From positions 62,001 through 126,000 of the forward strand of contig DATBLQ010000043.1 in the NCBI GenBank assembly GCA_036555325.1: a DNA stretch of 64,000 nt, written 5' to 3'. Positions within the stretch are counted from its first letter, which is position 1. Every line of letters starts with the position of its first letter. The stretch is from DATBLQ01 sp036555325 (lineage in GTDB: Bacteria; Pseudomonadota; Alphaproteobacteria; Rhizobiales; Aestuariivirgaceae). Both the position numbers and the translations under genes were made by a program. Positions 27,409-37,101 of this stretch are shown piece after piece. The notes under the pieces are model-generated. The model was not told where the DNA came from. It saw only the letters and a program-made list of their open reading frames with translations, and searched no databases.

Positions 27409-28398
27409 ATGACCATGCGCCCGACAATCCCAGCCCGTTCACCAACTCTCTACGCACTCGCCACCTTGATCATGTGCCTACTGGTGGTCGCCTCGCCAGC
27501 CCTGGCGGCCGTCAGCAAGGGGGTATTGGCAGTCGTCAATGATCAGCCGATCACCAGTTTTGATGTCGATCAGCGCATCAAACTCACGAGCATCCTTGGA
27601 TCGGGGAAAAAACTTTCCCGCAAAGAGGCGCTCGAAATCCTCATCAACGACGTGCTGAAACGCAGCGAAACCACCCGCCTCAAGGCGACGTTGACCGATG
27701 AGCAAGTCGATGCCGCTATCGACCGTCTGGCGAAGGGTTCGGGTACGACGGTTGACGGGCTTGCCGCCAAGCTGAAACGGGCGGGCATCAGCATGAAGGC
27801 GCTGAGAACACAGCTTCTCACCAACCTGTCGTTCAACAGGATCCTGATAGCGAAATACAAGATCAAGGCAACCGTCAACGAAGCGGATGTTGACAAGAAG
27901 CTCGCGGCAATAAAGCAAGATCCGCGCATGCAACCCATTGCGGTCTACGAAATTCGCGAAATCTTGTTGCCGGTCGAACTCAACGACGCATTCGCCACCC
28001 AACTCATCCAGGCGCGCTTGGTCGAAGCGCAGCAAATTCAGCAGAATTACAAGAATTGTGCAAACGCCGATGAAGCGGCATCGGGCATTTTCAATGTTAA
28101 AGTCGGTAAGGTCATTCAGGCGGCAGCCGACAAACTGCCCCCAAAAATGCGCGAGGTCCTCGACAAAACCGGTCCATCAAGATTGATCGGCCCCATGCGG
28201 GCCAAGCAGGGAATTCAGCTCATTGCATTCTGCGGCAAGCGTACGATCTCCCCGGAAGGTCCAAATCGCGAGCAGATTCAACGCATGCTCCTCGAACAGG
28301 TCTACGATGTCTACGAGGAGCGGTATATCCGCGATCTTCGCCGAACCGCTCTGATCGACTACAAGGACGCTTCCCTGCAGTTGGATCAAACGCAGTAA
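27409..28398 (+). CDS. surA: SurA-type periplasmic chaperone / peptidyl-prolyl isomerase
   Basis: A 329-aa exported protein: signal peptide MTMRPTIPARSPTLYALATL plus a hydrophobic core ending ASPALAA. The SurA N-terminal chaperone domain is recognisable (VVNDQPITSFDVDQRIKLTS), with a single weak parvulin-like region after it and a C-terminal helix. SurA escorts unfolded outer-membrane proteins, LptD among them, which explains the pairing with lptD. The isomerase domain appears degenerate. The stop overlaps the pdxA start in TAATG. Confidence 0.86.
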   Translation: MTMRPTIPARSPTLYALATLIMCLLVVASPALAAVSKGVLAVVNDQPITSFDVDQRIKLTSILGSGKKLSRKEALEILINDVLKRSETTRLKATLTDEQVDAAIDRLAKGSGTTVDGLAAKLKRAGISMKALRTQLLTNLSFNRILIAKYKIKATVNEADVDKKLAAIKQDPRMQPIAVYEIREILLPVELNDAFATQLIQARLVEAQQIQQNYKNCANADEAASGIFNVKVGKVIQAAADKLPPKMREVLDKTGPSRLIGPMRAKQGIQLIAFCGKRTISPEGPNREQIQRMLLEQVYDVYEERYIRDLRRTALIDYKDASLQLDQTQ

Positions 28399-29423
28399 TG
28401 AGCTTGGCAGGCTTGAGACCCATCGCAGTGACGATGGGAGAACCTGCCGGAATCGCTCCGGATATCACCTTGCAGGCCTGGCTAAGCCTCAGGACGAAGT
28501 ACACTCCCGGTTTTTTCGTCATCGGCGACCATGAACTGTTGCGCGATCGCGCAGAACGCCTTGGTATCAAGGTAGACCTCGCACCCATCGAAACTCCCTC
28601 CGAGGTCGACACTCTTTTTAGGGAACGGTTGCCACTTCTTCCGCGAAGCATACCCCGCCAACCCGAGCCCGGCGCCATTGAACCGGCAAATGCCCAGGCG
28701 GTTCTGGCGTCGATTGAGTCTGCCGTGGGGCTGGCGATCGTCGGCAAGATCAGCGCAGTCGTTACCAACCCCGTTCAGAAGAGCGTTCTTTACCAACAGG
28801 GATTCCAGCACACCGGTCATACGGATTTCATCGCTTCGCTGGTGCGTGCCAGCGGATTTGCTGTCGAACCGGTGATGATGCTCGCCGCGCCGGGCATCCG
28901 CACCGTGCCCCTGACTGTTCACATTCCTTTGCGCGATGTCGCTCGCTCGCTCAGCCAGGAAATCATCCTCCGCCAGACCCGGGTGGTGAATGCCGATCTG
29001 AAACGCTACTTCGGCATTGTTGCACCAAGGATAGCGATGACCGGCCTCAATCCGCACGCAGGCGAAGGTGGTGCATTGGGGGAAGAGGAGCGATCGATCA
29101 TCATCCCGGCCCTGGAAATCCTGACCAAGGAAGGTATCCAGGTCGAAGGCCCGCTTCCGGCCGACAGCGTCTTTCATGACGAAGCCCGCAGCCGATACGA
29201 CATCGTGGTGTGTATGTTCCACGACCAGGCGCTCATTCCGGTTAAAACCATCGGTTTCCATCAGGGTGTCAACGCCACCCTCGGGTTGCCCATCGTTCGC
29301 ACCTCGCCTGATCACGGCACGGCGCTGTCGCTGGCCGGCACTGGCCGCGCCAATCCAACGAGTCTCATCTGTGCCATCCAGCTGGCGGCAGAAATGGCCG
29401 ATCATGCTCGGCAGCGGCAATGA
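28398..29423 (+). CDS. pdxA: 4-hydroxythreonine-4-phosphate dehydrogenase
   Basis: A 341-aa NAD-dependent enzyme of the DXP-dependent pyridoxal 5'-phosphate pathway. Visible motifs are VTMGEPAGIAPDITL at the N-terminus, QGFQHTGHTDFIA, MTGLNPHAGEGGALGEEE and FHDQALIPVKTIGFHQGVN, carrying the metal-binding histidines. It is coupled to surA and overlaps rsmA by ATGA, the classic surA-pdxA-rsmA order. Confidence 0.96.
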   Translation: MSLAGLRPIAVTMGEPAGIAPDITLQAWLSLRTKYTPGFFVIGDHELLRDRAERLGIKVDLAPIETPSEVDTLFRERLPLLPRSIPRQPEPGAIEPANAQAVLASIESAVGLAIVGKISAVVTNPVQKSVLYQQGFQHTGHTDFIASLVRASGFAVEPVMMLAAPGIRTVPLTVHIPLRDVARSLSQEIILRQTRVVNADLKRYFGIVAPRIAMTGLNPHAGEGGALGEEERSIIIPALEILTKEGIQVEGPLPADSVFHDEARSRYDIVVCMFHDQALIPVKTIGFHQGVNATLGLPIVRTSPDHGTALSLAGTGRANPTSLICAIQLAAEMADHARQRQ

Positions 29424-30268
29424 TCGACGTCCTCCCTCCCTTGCGTGAAGTCATTGCCCGGCATGGATTGCGGGCGCGCAAGAGTCTTGGCCAGAATTTT
29501 CTGCTCGATCTCAACCTCACCCGCCGTATTGCGCGTGCTGCTGGGCCGCTTGCCGGCCACTCGGTTATCGAAGTTGGTCCCGGCCCCGGCGGGCTCACGC
29601 GCGCTCTCCTCGCCGAGGGTGCCCAGGAAGTTATCGCCATCGAAAAAGATCGCCGCGCAATCCCCGCTCTCGAGGAAATCGCCGCCGTATTTCCCGATCG
29701 TCTGACTATCGTCCCTTCAGATGCGCTTGACTTCGATTGGAGCACGAAGGCCGAAAGGCCGGTGAAGATTGTCGCCAATCTGCCTTACAACATTGCCACT
29801 GCCTTGCTCGTCCGCTGGCTCAGCGAGGAGCGCTGGCCTCCGTGGTACCGGTCTATGACGCTGATGTTCCAAAAAGAAGTAGCCGATCGGATCATCGCCT
29901 CGCCCGGCAGCAAAGCCTACGGGCGGCTTTCGGTCTTGGCCCAATGGCGCTCAAGGCCCGCGAAACTCTTCGATGTCGACCGGCACGCTTTCACGCCACC
30001 GCCCAAGATAACCTCGACCGTCGTGCAGATCGTGCCGACTGAGCCGATAGTGAAAGGCTGCCGGATTGAGAAGCTCGAACGGCTGACCGCCCACGCGTTT
30101 GGTCAACGCCGCAAGATGCTGCGGTCCAGTCTAAAAGGGCTGGTCTCTGACAGCGATCGGTTTCTCGTCGCTGCCGGCATTGCGCCCACCCTCAGGGCCG
30201 AGCAGCTTACGGTCGCCGACTTCTGCCGCCTCGCCGCTGCCTTGAACGGCCTTTCGGGCAACTCATAG
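29420..30268 (+). CDS. rsmA: 16S rRNA dimethyladenosine methyltransferase RsmA/KsgA
   Basis: A 282-aa SAM-dependent enzyme that dimethylates two adjacent adenines at the 3' end of 16S rRNA. The N-terminus KSLGQNFLLDLNLTRRIA, the SAM motif VIEVGPGPGGLTRALL and the catalytic motif ANLPYNIAT are present, followed by VDRHAFTPPPKITSTVV. It starts in the pdxA stop, and its last 6 bp overlap the convergent gmk gene. Confidence 0.96.
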   Translation: MIDVLPPLREVIARHGLRARKSLGQNFLLDLNLTRRIARAAGPLAGHSVIEVGPGPGGLTRALLAEGAQEVIAIEKDRRAIPALEEIAAVFPDRLTIVPSDALDFDWSTKAERPVKIVANLPYNIATALLVRWLSEERWPPWYRSMTLMFQKEVADRIIASPGSKAYGRLSVLAQWRSRPAKLFDVDRHAFTPPPKITSTVVQIVPTEPIVKGCRIEKLERLTAHAFGQRRKMLRSSLKGLVSDSDRFLVAAGIAPTLRAEQLTVADFCRLAAALNGLSGNS

Positions 30269-30919
30269 CTTTTCCGTAAGCGACCTGACAAACGTTGCAA
30301 GTCCGGTGCGCCTTTTCCGCTTCAGCCTCTCCGCTGCGAGGATCATCGAGATTTCCCGTCCCGCCACCTCAAGATCCTGGTTGATGATCACGTAGTCATA
30401 CTCGGCCCAGTGGCTGATTTCCTTCGATGCCTCCGCCATTCGTTTGGCGACGACGACCATTGCATCCTGGGCGCGGTTGATCAGGCGGTCGTGCAGAACC
30501 TCCGCCGACGGCGGCAGTATGAATATGGTCACCAGGTCCTCCCGCATGACCTCTGCCAACTGCTGTGTTCCCTGCCAGTCGATGTCGAACAGGACATCCC
30601 TGCCCATCGACAGCGACTTTTCGACTGGAAGCCTCGGCGTGCCGTACCAATGGCCGAAGACTTCTGCCGATTCGAGCAGTTCGCCACGGTCGCGCATTGC
30701 ATCGAAACGGTCCTTTGAAATGAATTTGTAGTCCACCCCCTCGACTTCGCCCGGCCGCTGCGGTCGCGTCGTGACCGACACCGACATGATGATATTCCGG
30801 TCGCTTTCCAGAAGCATCCTGGAGAGTGTGGTCTTGCCGGCCCCTGACGGTGACGAGATGACCAAGAGGAGTCCGCGCCGACCGACCTCCAGCTTTGATT
30901 CCTTTGGCTCTTTATTCAA
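30263..30919 (-). CDS. gmk: Guanylate kinase
   Basis: A 218-aa enzyme phosphorylating GMP to GDP. The P-loop is SSPSGAGKTTLSRML, with the GMP-binding TTRPQRPGEVEGVDY and DIDWQGTQQL in their usual places. It overlaps yicC by 8 bp upstream, the common yicC-gmk pairing, and is the last gene of the fabD to gmk block. Confidence 0.96.
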   Translation of the reverse strand: MNKEPKESKLEVGRRGLLLVISSPSGAGKTTLSRMLLESDRNIIMSVSVTTRPQRPGEVEGVDYKFISKDRFDAMRDRGELLESAEVFGHWYGTPRLPVEKSLSMGRDVLFDIDWQGTQQLAEVMREDLVTIFILPPSAEVLHDRLINRAQDAMVVVAKRMAEASKEISHWAEYDYVIINQDLEVAGREISMILAAERLKRKRRTGLATFVRSLTEKL

Positions 30920-31799
30920 TGTTCTGCACCTGCTCGCGCATCTGGTCGATGACGGCCTTGAGAGTCAGCCCGATGCTGCTCAATTCTATGTCCTGAGCCT
31001 TGGCACACAGTGTATTGGCCTCCCGGTTCAGTTCTTGCGCTAGAAAGTCGAGCTTGCGTCCGATCGGACCCGAATCGGCATTCAAGAGCTCAAGCGCGGC
31101 CTGAACGTGGGCGAAGATGCGATCGAGCTCTTCTTGCACGTCGCTCTTGGCGGCAAGCAGCAGAGCCTCCTGATGAAGACGATCCGCATCGAGACTGCGT
31201 CCTGTTTCGAACAGTCGATCAAGCTGTTCCTTCATCCGCGCCTTGATTGCATCGGGCGAACGTCCCCGGCAATCGCGCGCCGCTTCCGCAAGGGTGCGAA
31301 TTCGCGCAATATGGCCGAGCATGATCTCCTTTAGGTGCGCCCCTTCAGCACGGCGGTGCTTCACCAGCATTTCGAAACTCTGATCAAGGGCGCCAAGCAG
31401 CAACCGATTGCGGGCAACGACGGCTTTCTCGTCGAAGTCGGGTTCCACCGTTTCCAATACACCGCGGATCGACAAAAGCCCCTCTATTGTCGGCGCCGGA
31501 AGCTTGTGTTTTTTTCGCAGTGACTTGACCAACGCCATCACCTGCGCGAGGGCCATTTCGTTGACGCGAATTTGCGAACCGGAATCTCGGTTTATTTCCA
31601 GATTGACCTGCAAGCTGCCGCGATGAAATTTTGTCTGGGCGATGCTCTTGACGTCAAACTCGAGCCCCTCGAAGCCTTGCGGCAGACGGCACCGCACATC
31701 GAGTGATCTGCTGTTTCCGCTCTTGATCTCCCAAAACCAGCTTAAGCCCTTGGCATGGCCATCGCTTCGCGCAAAGCCGGTCATGCTTGAAACTGCCAT
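30912..31799 (-). CDS. YicC family endoribonuclease-like protein
   Basis: A 295-aa YicC protein; E. coli YicC acts on small RNA stability. The N-terminal SSMTGFARSDG and LSWFWEIKSGNSRSLDVRCR are the conserved start of the family. The C-terminal segment EANTLCAKAQDIELSSIGLT matches the conserved end. It overlaps gmk and follows mltG after a 117-bp gap in which nothing else is seen. Confidence 0.92.
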   Translation of the reverse strand: MAVSSMTGFARSDGHAKGLSWFWEIKSGNSRSLDVRCRLPQGFEGLEFDVKSIAQTKFHRGSLQVNLEINRDSGSQIRVNEMALAQVMALVKSLRKKHKLPAPTIEGLLSIRGVLETVEPDFDEKAVVARNRLLLGALDQSFEMLVKHRRAEGAHLKEIMLGHIARIRTLAEAARDCRGRSPDAIKARMKEQLDRLFETGRSLDADRLHQEALLLAAKSDVQEELDRIFAHVQAALELLNADSGPIGRKLDFLAQELNREANTLCAKAQDIELSSIGLTLKAVIDQMREQVQNIE

Positions 31800-31916
31800 C
31801 CAGTCCCCACCCTAAAGGAATCGCTTGCCCCGCAATCTAGCACTGTTGCCCTGCTTCACAACAAACCCGTTGGCCGGAAACGGCTGGCCAAGCTTGGCCA
31901 TCTCGCTCCAGACTGC

Positions 31917-33248
31917 CTAGTTCTTGTGCGGGCGCTGGGCAGGAATCGGAACGAGTTTTCCGGAAACGTTGACGAGGCTTCCGGGCTTAAGTCCTGCCTC
32001 TTTGGCTGGCGAGGCCGTTTGCATCGCCTGTGCCGTATCGGATTGGACGGCCGTCACCTCGGTTGTACCGTAGTCCTCCGTTTCCGCTGGCGCAGCCTCT
32101 TCGATGAGAAGCTCCTCTGTCCGTGGCTCGGGCTCGGACTCCACATTCGTTTGAGGCGGTTCGACTGATTCGGAAACACCCGCTGCGCTCGCAGGTGATT
32201 GGACAGCTTCGCCGCTCTCCGTTGCCGCGGCTTCCTCTGCCAGCTCTCTTTCCACCACCCGCCATTTGCGAACGTTCTTGCGATGCTCCTCCAGCGTTTC
32301 GGCAAAGACATGCCCGCCGGTTCCATCGGCGACGAAGTACAGTTCCTTGCTATCGATCGGGTTAAGAACCGCAGCGATCGACTCCTTGCCCGGATTTGCA
32401 ATCGGCGTTGGCGGCAATCCGGCGATCCGGTAGGTGTTGTAGGGCGTGACGGTCTCGATGTCCGACTTGAGAATCGGGCGCTCGAGCTTGCTCTTGCCCA
32501 TCGTTATTCCGTAGATGATTGTCGGATCTGACTGCAGCCGCATTCTGTTCCGCAGGCGATTGAGGAAGACGGCGGCAATTCTCGGACGTTCGCCTGGAAT
32601 TGCTGTTTCCTTTTCCACTATTGATGCTAGAACCAGTGCCTCTTCCTTGCTGTTGAGCGGTAAACCCGGGCTGCGTTTGTCCCACATCGCGTCGAACAGC
32701 TTTGCCTGTGCATCGCGCATCTGCTTGAGAATCCCGTTGCGCGTCATTCCACGCCGGAACAGATAGGTTTCCGGTAGGATGCTTCCCTCTGCGACAGATT
32801 CGGTGATCTCGCCAGTTAGATTCTCGTGCCCCGACACGCGCTCGATAACCTGCGCGGCGGTCCAACCTTCAGGCACCGTCAACTTATAGACGAGTTCCTT
32901 ACCCGACACGATGAGCGCCATGACGTCCGCCATGCTCGCGTGCTTGGCAAACAGATACTCCCCAGCCTTCATGCGACGAAAATTGCGGGTGATGTATGCA
33001 CTGGCAAGGAAAATCCTGTCATCCGAAATTATGTTCGCTTGCTTCAGCCCGCGGGCGATATCAGGCGTGCTCGTTCCACGCTCGATCGTAAAGCTCCGGT
33101 CTTCGCTCAACGGGCCCGGTGCCTCAAAGACGCTTTTTCCATAAAGCGCTGCCCCGCCCAGCAGAGCGCAAACGATCAGCAAGAATGTCGCAAGCGAGAC
33201 CAGTACGCGGCTAAAGTGTCTGCGCTTCGGTTTCCTGTGATCGGCCAC
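31917..33248 (-). CDS. mltG: Endolytic murein transglycosylase MltG
   Basis: A 443-aa inner-membrane enzyme that cuts nascent glycan strands and sets their length. A cytoplasmic basic start (MADHRKPKRRHFSRVL) precedes one membrane span (SLATFLLIVCALLGGAALY). The YceG domain contains ASIVEKETAIPGERPRIAAV with the catalytic Glu and RLQSDPTIIYG. A proline- and acid-rich tail of about 110 residues follows and ends LKPGSLVNVSGKLVPIPAQR, a conserved-looking terminal motif. It lies 21 bp after fabF. Confidence 0.93.
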   Translation of the reverse strand: MADHRKPKRRHFSRVLVSLATFLLIVCALLGGAALYGKSVFEAPGPLSEDRSFTIERGTSTPDIARGLKQANIISDDRIFLASAYITRNFRRMKAGEYLFAKHASMADVMALIVSGKELVYKLTVPEGWTAAQVIERVSGHENLTGEITESVAEGSILPETYLFRRGMTRNGILKQMRDAQAKLFDAMWDKRSPGLPLNSKEEALVLASIVEKETAIPGERPRIAAVFLNRLRNRMRLQSDPTIIYGITMGKSKLERPILKSDIETVTPYNTYRIAGLPPTPIANPGKESIAAVLNPIDSKELYFVADGTGGHVFAETLEEHRKNVRKWRVVERELAEEAAATESGEAVQSPASAAGVSESVEPPQTNVESEPEPRTEELLIEEAAPAETEDYGTTEVTAVQSDTAQAMQTASPAKEAGLKPGSLVNVSGKLVPIPAQRPHKN

Positions 33249-33269
33249 TTCTCGAGGCCCTCCTCAAGT

Positions 33270-34535
33270 TCAAGCGTCGAAACGGCGGAAAATCAAAGAG
33301 GCGTTAGTGCCACCAAAACCAAATGAATTCGACAGAACTGTGTTGATTTCCCCTTTTTTCGCCTTGTGCGGCACAAGATCGATGTTGGTATCCACAGAAG
33401 GATTGTCGAGGTTAATGGTCGGCGGTGCAACCCCATCGCGAATCGCCAATAACGAAAATATCGCCTCAACCGCGCCGGCAGCCCCGAGCAGATGTCCTAT
33501 CGACGATTTCGTTGATGACATTGACAGCCGGTCGCCCCGGTTTCCCATCAATCGCTCCACTGCCCTAAGTTCGATCTCGTCGCCGAGGGGCGTCGAGGTT
33601 CCATGGGCGTTGATGTAATCGATGTCATGCGCTGAAAACTTGGCTCGCCTGAGTGCTGCCTGCATGCAACGATAGGCGCCGTCGCCATCCGGCTCGGGTG
33701 CCGTGATGTGGTAGGCATCGCCTGACAGCCCGTACCCCATGATCTCCGCATAAATCCGCGCGCCGCGAGCTTTTGCGTGCTCCAATTCCTCCATCACGAC
33801 AACGCCGGCACCTTCCCCCATCACAAACCCGTCTCTATCACGATCATAGGGTCGCGACGCCTTTTCCGGTGTATCATTGAAGTTGGTCGACAGCGCCTTG
33901 CAGGCAATGAAACCGGCAATGCCTACGCGGCACACCGACGCTTCGGCGCCCCCCGCGATCATTACATCGGCATCGTCAAGAGCAATGAGGCGCGCGGCAT
34001 CGCCGATCGCGTGCGATCCGGTAGCGCAGGCAGTGACAACCGCGTGATTGGGACCCTTGCAGTCGTGCCGGATCCCAATGATCCCGCCGGCAAGGTTGAT
34101 CAAACTGCCGGGGATGAAAAACGGACTGACGCGGCGCGGCCCCTTCTCATACAGCGTCAGGCTTGTTTCCTCGATGCCCGGCAGCCCCCCGATGCCCGAA
34201 CCAACCATAACTCCCAGGCGGCACTGCTGCGCGTGGGTCTCCGCTTTGTAGCCTGCATCGGCCATCGCCTGATTGGCGGCGGCAAGGCCGTACTGGATGA
34301 ATTCACCGTAACGACGCTGATCCTTGCCGTCCATGAAATGATCGGCGTTGAATGTTCCGTTGCTACCGTCTCCTCGCTTGACCTCGCAAGCGATGCGCGA
34401 AGGCAGGTCGGATGCATCGAATTTCGATATCTTGGTGGCGGCCGACTGGCCGGAAAGTAGTCGTTTCCAGCTTTCCTCGACATTCGATGCCAGCGGGGTG
34501 ATGAGTCCCAATCCGGTTACGACAACCCTACGCAT
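33270..34535 (-). CDS. fabF: Beta-ketoacyl-ACP synthase II
   Basis: A 421-aa condensing enzyme of type II fatty-acid synthesis, elongating malonyl-ACP. The active-site Cys is in VTACATGSHAIGDA; the two His residues are in NAHGTSTPLGD and SSIGHLLGAAG, and FGFGGTNASLIF closes the fold. Length is standard. It follows acpP on the same strand after 141 bp. Confidence 0.96.
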   Translation of the reverse strand: MRRVVVTGLGLITPLASNVEESWKRLLSGQSAATKISKFDASDLPSRIACEVKRGDGSNGTFNADHFMDGKDQRRYGEFIQYGLAAANQAMADAGYKAETHAQQCRLGVMVGSGIGGLPGIEETSLTLYEKGPRRVSPFFIPGSLINLAGGIIGIRHDCKGPNHAVVTACATGSHAIGDAARLIALDDADVMIAGGAEASVCRVGIAGFIACKALSTNFNDTPEKASRPYDRDRDGFVMGEGAGVVVMEELEHAKARGARIYAEIMGYGLSGDAYHITAPEPDGDGAYRCMQAALRRAKFSAHDIDYINAHGTSTPLGDEIELRAVERLMGNRGDRLSMSSTKSSIGHLLGAAGAVEAIFSLLAIRDGVAPPTINLDNPSVDTNIDLVPHKAKKGEINTVLSNSFGFGGTNASLIFRRFDA

Positions 34536-34676
34536 TGGAAATGCGCCTCCTGATCATGCGCAAGTCGATTGTTATCATGAAAAGCTGGCGCGAGGCTGTC
34601 AAACAGCAACCGTATGAGGAGAATAACTCTGCCGCCGCGAAATCCTGCCCATCGCAGGGCCCCGGCAGCCGGGCGA

Positions 34677-34913
34677 TCAGCCTTGACTCTTCTCGATGAA
34701 CTTAACAGCGTCGCCAACCGTTTGGATTGTCTCGGCTGCATCATCGGGAATCTCGACGCCAAACTCTTCTTCGAACGCCATGACAAGCTCGACGTTGTCG
34801 AGACTGTCGGCGCCAAGATCATCAATGAAGCTGGCTTCGGGAGTGACCTTTTCTGCGTCGACCCCCAGATGCTCAACAACGATCTTCTTCACCCGCTCTG
34901 CAACGTCACTCAT
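34677..34913 (-). CDS. acpP: Acyl carrier protein
   Basis: A 78-aa acidic four-helix carrier. The phosphopantetheine Ser is in GADSLDNVEL and the family C-terminus is FIEKSQG. Upstream, the 174 bp to fabG hold no gene; a weak GGCT...AGCC hairpin followed by a T-run on the minus strand (about 35055-35080) could separate fabG from a dedicated acpP promoter. Confidence 0.96.
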   Translation of the reverse strand: MSDVAERVKKIVVEHLGVDAEKVTPEASFIDDLGADSLDNVELVMAFEEEFGVEIPDDAAETIQTVGDAVKFIEKSQG

Positions 34914-35087
34914 GTTTGATAGTCCTCGTTAATGGTTCGGCAGCGCCACGCGATTGCGCTATACATCAAGCCCCAAACAAACTCGCCTGTGCTCAAACCT
35001 GCGCTTGAGCCTGCGCTTCCTATCATAGGTCGCATGCGCAGAGAAAGGGCCAAAAAGGAACGGCTCTTGCAAGCCTCTTGACATCAT

Positions 35088-35828
35088 TCAAATCATTGCC
35101 ATTCCGCCGTTCACATGCAGGGTCTGTCCGGTGACATAAGATGCTTCAGCGCTCGCCAGATAGATAACCGCCGCCGCAATTTCCGCAGGCAGCCCCAGCC
35201 GGCCGGCAGGAACGCTCGCGAGAATTGTTTCCTTTTGCTTGTCGGTGAGAGAGGCCGTCATGGGAGTTTCGATGAAGCCTGGCGCGATGCAGTTCACGGT
35301 AATAGAGCGGCTCGCGACCTCCTGGGCCAGCGCTTTGGTCATCCCGATCATCCCTGCTTTCGAAGCGGCATAGTTTGCCTGCCCGGCGTTGCCCGTCACC
35401 CCGACAATCGAACTGATACCGATGATGCGGCCGAACCGCCGCTTCATCATGCCGCGCAGCGCCGCGCGTGCGAGCCTGAACGCTGCGGTGAGGTTGATGT
35501 CCAGCACTGCCGACCAATCCTCGTCCTTCATGCGTATGGCCAGCATGTCGCGGGTGATGCCGGCGTTGCTCACCAGGATGTCGAGGGATCCAAGCGCCGC
35601 TTCGGCTGCCGGTACCAGCTTCTCGACTTCCTCGGCTTTGGCTAGATTGCATTGGATGCTGTGCGCCCGGTTGGACAGCTTCTCCTTGAGCAAATCGAGC
35701 GCCGCCTGCCGCGTCCCTGAAATGGCGACGCTGGCTCCTTGCGCCTGTAGGGCCTCGGCGATCGCTGCACCGATGCCGCCGGTTGCCCCGGTTACCAGCG
35801 CGGTTTTACCGCTGAGATCAAACAACAT
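35088..35828 (-). CDS. fabG: 3-oxoacyl-ACP reductase
   Basis: A 246-aa NADPH-dependent SDR reducing beta-ketoacyl-ACP. The nucleotide motif is TGATGGIGAAIA, SNAGITRDMLAIRM follows, and the catalytic YAASKAGMIGMTKAL is present. The start at ATG 35828 (MLFDLSGKTALVTG) overlaps the fabD end by 11 bp, indicating coupling. Confidence 0.96.
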   Translation of the reverse strand: MLFDLSGKTALVTGATGGIGAAIAEALQAQGASVAISGTRQAALDLLKEKLSNRAHSIQCNLAKAEEVEKLVPAAEAALGSLDILVSNAGITRDMLAIRMKDEDWSAVLDINLTAAFRLARAALRGMMKRRFGRIIGISSIVGVTGNAGQANYAASKAGMIGMTKALAQEVASRSITVNCIAPGFIETPMTASLTDKQKETILASVPAGRLGLPAEIAAAVIYLASAEASYVTGQTLHVNGGMAMI

Positions 35829-36780
35829 GTGCTTCACCCTTGATTGCGTCGAGCGCCTTGGAGATTTCCTCCGGCGTGCCGATCGCAATGGCCTTCGCGT
35901 CCGGCGCGTTCCGGCGCGCAAGGCCGGTCAAAACCTTGCCCGCGCCCACTTCGCACAGCGTTTCCACTCCCTGTTTTACCATGAAGGCAACACTCTCGCG
36001 CCATCGCACCATTCCCGTAACCTGTTCGACGAGCCGCGCGAGAATCTCCCGAGGCTCAGTAATGGGTTTTGCCGTGACATTGGCAATGAGCGGCACGGCC
36101 GGCGCTGTGATTTTGACGGAAGCCAGCGCTTCGCCCATCACCCGAGCGGCAGGCTCCATGAGCGCGCAGTGAAAAGGCGCACTCACCGGCAGCAGCACGG
36201 CTCGCTTTGCGCCCCTCGATTTGGCGATGTCAACAGCACGCTCGACCGCCGCCCTGTGCCCCGATACAACGACCTGCCCATCGGCATTGTCGTTGGCTGC
36301 CTCGCAAACTTCTCCTTGCGCGGCCTCTGCCGCAATCTCCGACGCAGTAACAGCATCGAGTCCCAGCAGCGCCGCCATGGCGCCCGTGCCGACCGGCGTC
36401 GCTTGCTGCATGGCGCGGCCGCGAATTTTCAGAAGCCGCGCAGCGTCGGCGAGCGTGAAGCTCCCAGCCGCGGCAAGTGCGGAATATTCGCCGAGCGAAT
36501 GCCCCGCCACGAACTTCGCAAATGCCGGAAGCGTCACGCCATGATCGTTGGCGAGCACGCGCACGACTGCCATGCTCACGGCCATGAGCGCCGGTTGTGC
36601 ATTCTCTGTGAGTGTGAGTTCGCTTTCCGGACCCTGCCACATGAGAAGCGAAAGCTTCTGCCCCAGCGCCTCGTCAACATCGGCGAACACCGCGCGCGCT
36701 GAGGCGAATGTGTCGGCGAGCCCTTTGCCCATGCCGATGTGCTGGCTGCCCTGGCCCGGAAAGATGAATGCGACCGCCAC
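35818..36780 (-). CDS. fabD: Malonyl-CoA:ACP acyltransferase
   Basis: A 320-aa transacylase loading malonyl onto ACP. FIFPGQGSQHIGMG is the N-terminal motif, the nucleophile Ser sits in VAGHSLGEYSALAA, and the catalytic His in SAPFHCALMEPA. The best start is GTG 36780 (VAVAFIFPGQG); a longer frame to 36834 gives unrelated residues. It is the first gene of the minus-strand fatty-acid operon. Confidence 0.95.
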   Translation of the reverse strand: MAVAFIFPGQGSQHIGMGKGLADTFASARAVFADVDEALGQKLSLLMWQGPESELTLTENAQPALMAVSMAVVRVLANDHGVTLPAFAKFVAGHSLGEYSALAAAGSFTLADAARLLKIRGRAMQQATPVGTGAMAALLGLDAVTASEIAAEAAQGEVCEAANDNADGQVVVSGHRAAVERAVDIAKSRGAKRAVLLPVSAPFHCALMEPAARVMGEALASVKITAPAVPLIANVTAKPITEPREILARLVEQVTGMVRWRESVAFMVKQGVETLCEVGAGKVLTGLARRNAPDAKAIAIGTPEEISKALDAIKGEAHVV

Positions 36781-37101
36781 GTCTGCTAACCCCTTGCCTC
36801 TTCGGCATCCATCATGGCAACCGCCTAATGTCAAGCTGGGCGGGCGGGAAAGCGAGCTCTCCAGCTATAGGCCTTTTGCTTGCAAATGCCGCTCTCACAG
36901 CCTATAAGCCCGCATCCTTTAGGTCCGGTTGGGGGCTGAAAGGAAGGCCTTGGCTAAAAGCCAGGCACGGGTTGAAACCCTTCTTCCCTTGTCCCCGCTC
37001 CCTCCGAGGAACCGTTACTCTGGCCTTTTCTTGCGATGGGCTCGAGTGAGGCTCTGCACCGGATCCGAAGGGTTGGAATATGAAAGAGAAGGCTCGCGCA
37101 A
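36781..37101. other. Divergent intergenic region between fabD and rpsF
   Basis: These 321 bp contain no convincing gene. They must hold the promoters of both the fabD operon and the rpsF operon. One hairpin is visible: GCCTTGGCT (36947-36955) pairs with AGCCAGGC (36959-36966) with one bulged base. The last 50 bases before rpsF are purine-rich (GAAAGAGAAGG near the start codon). An S6:S18-binding leader is common in this position in bacteria, but I could not identify it here. Confidence 0.4.
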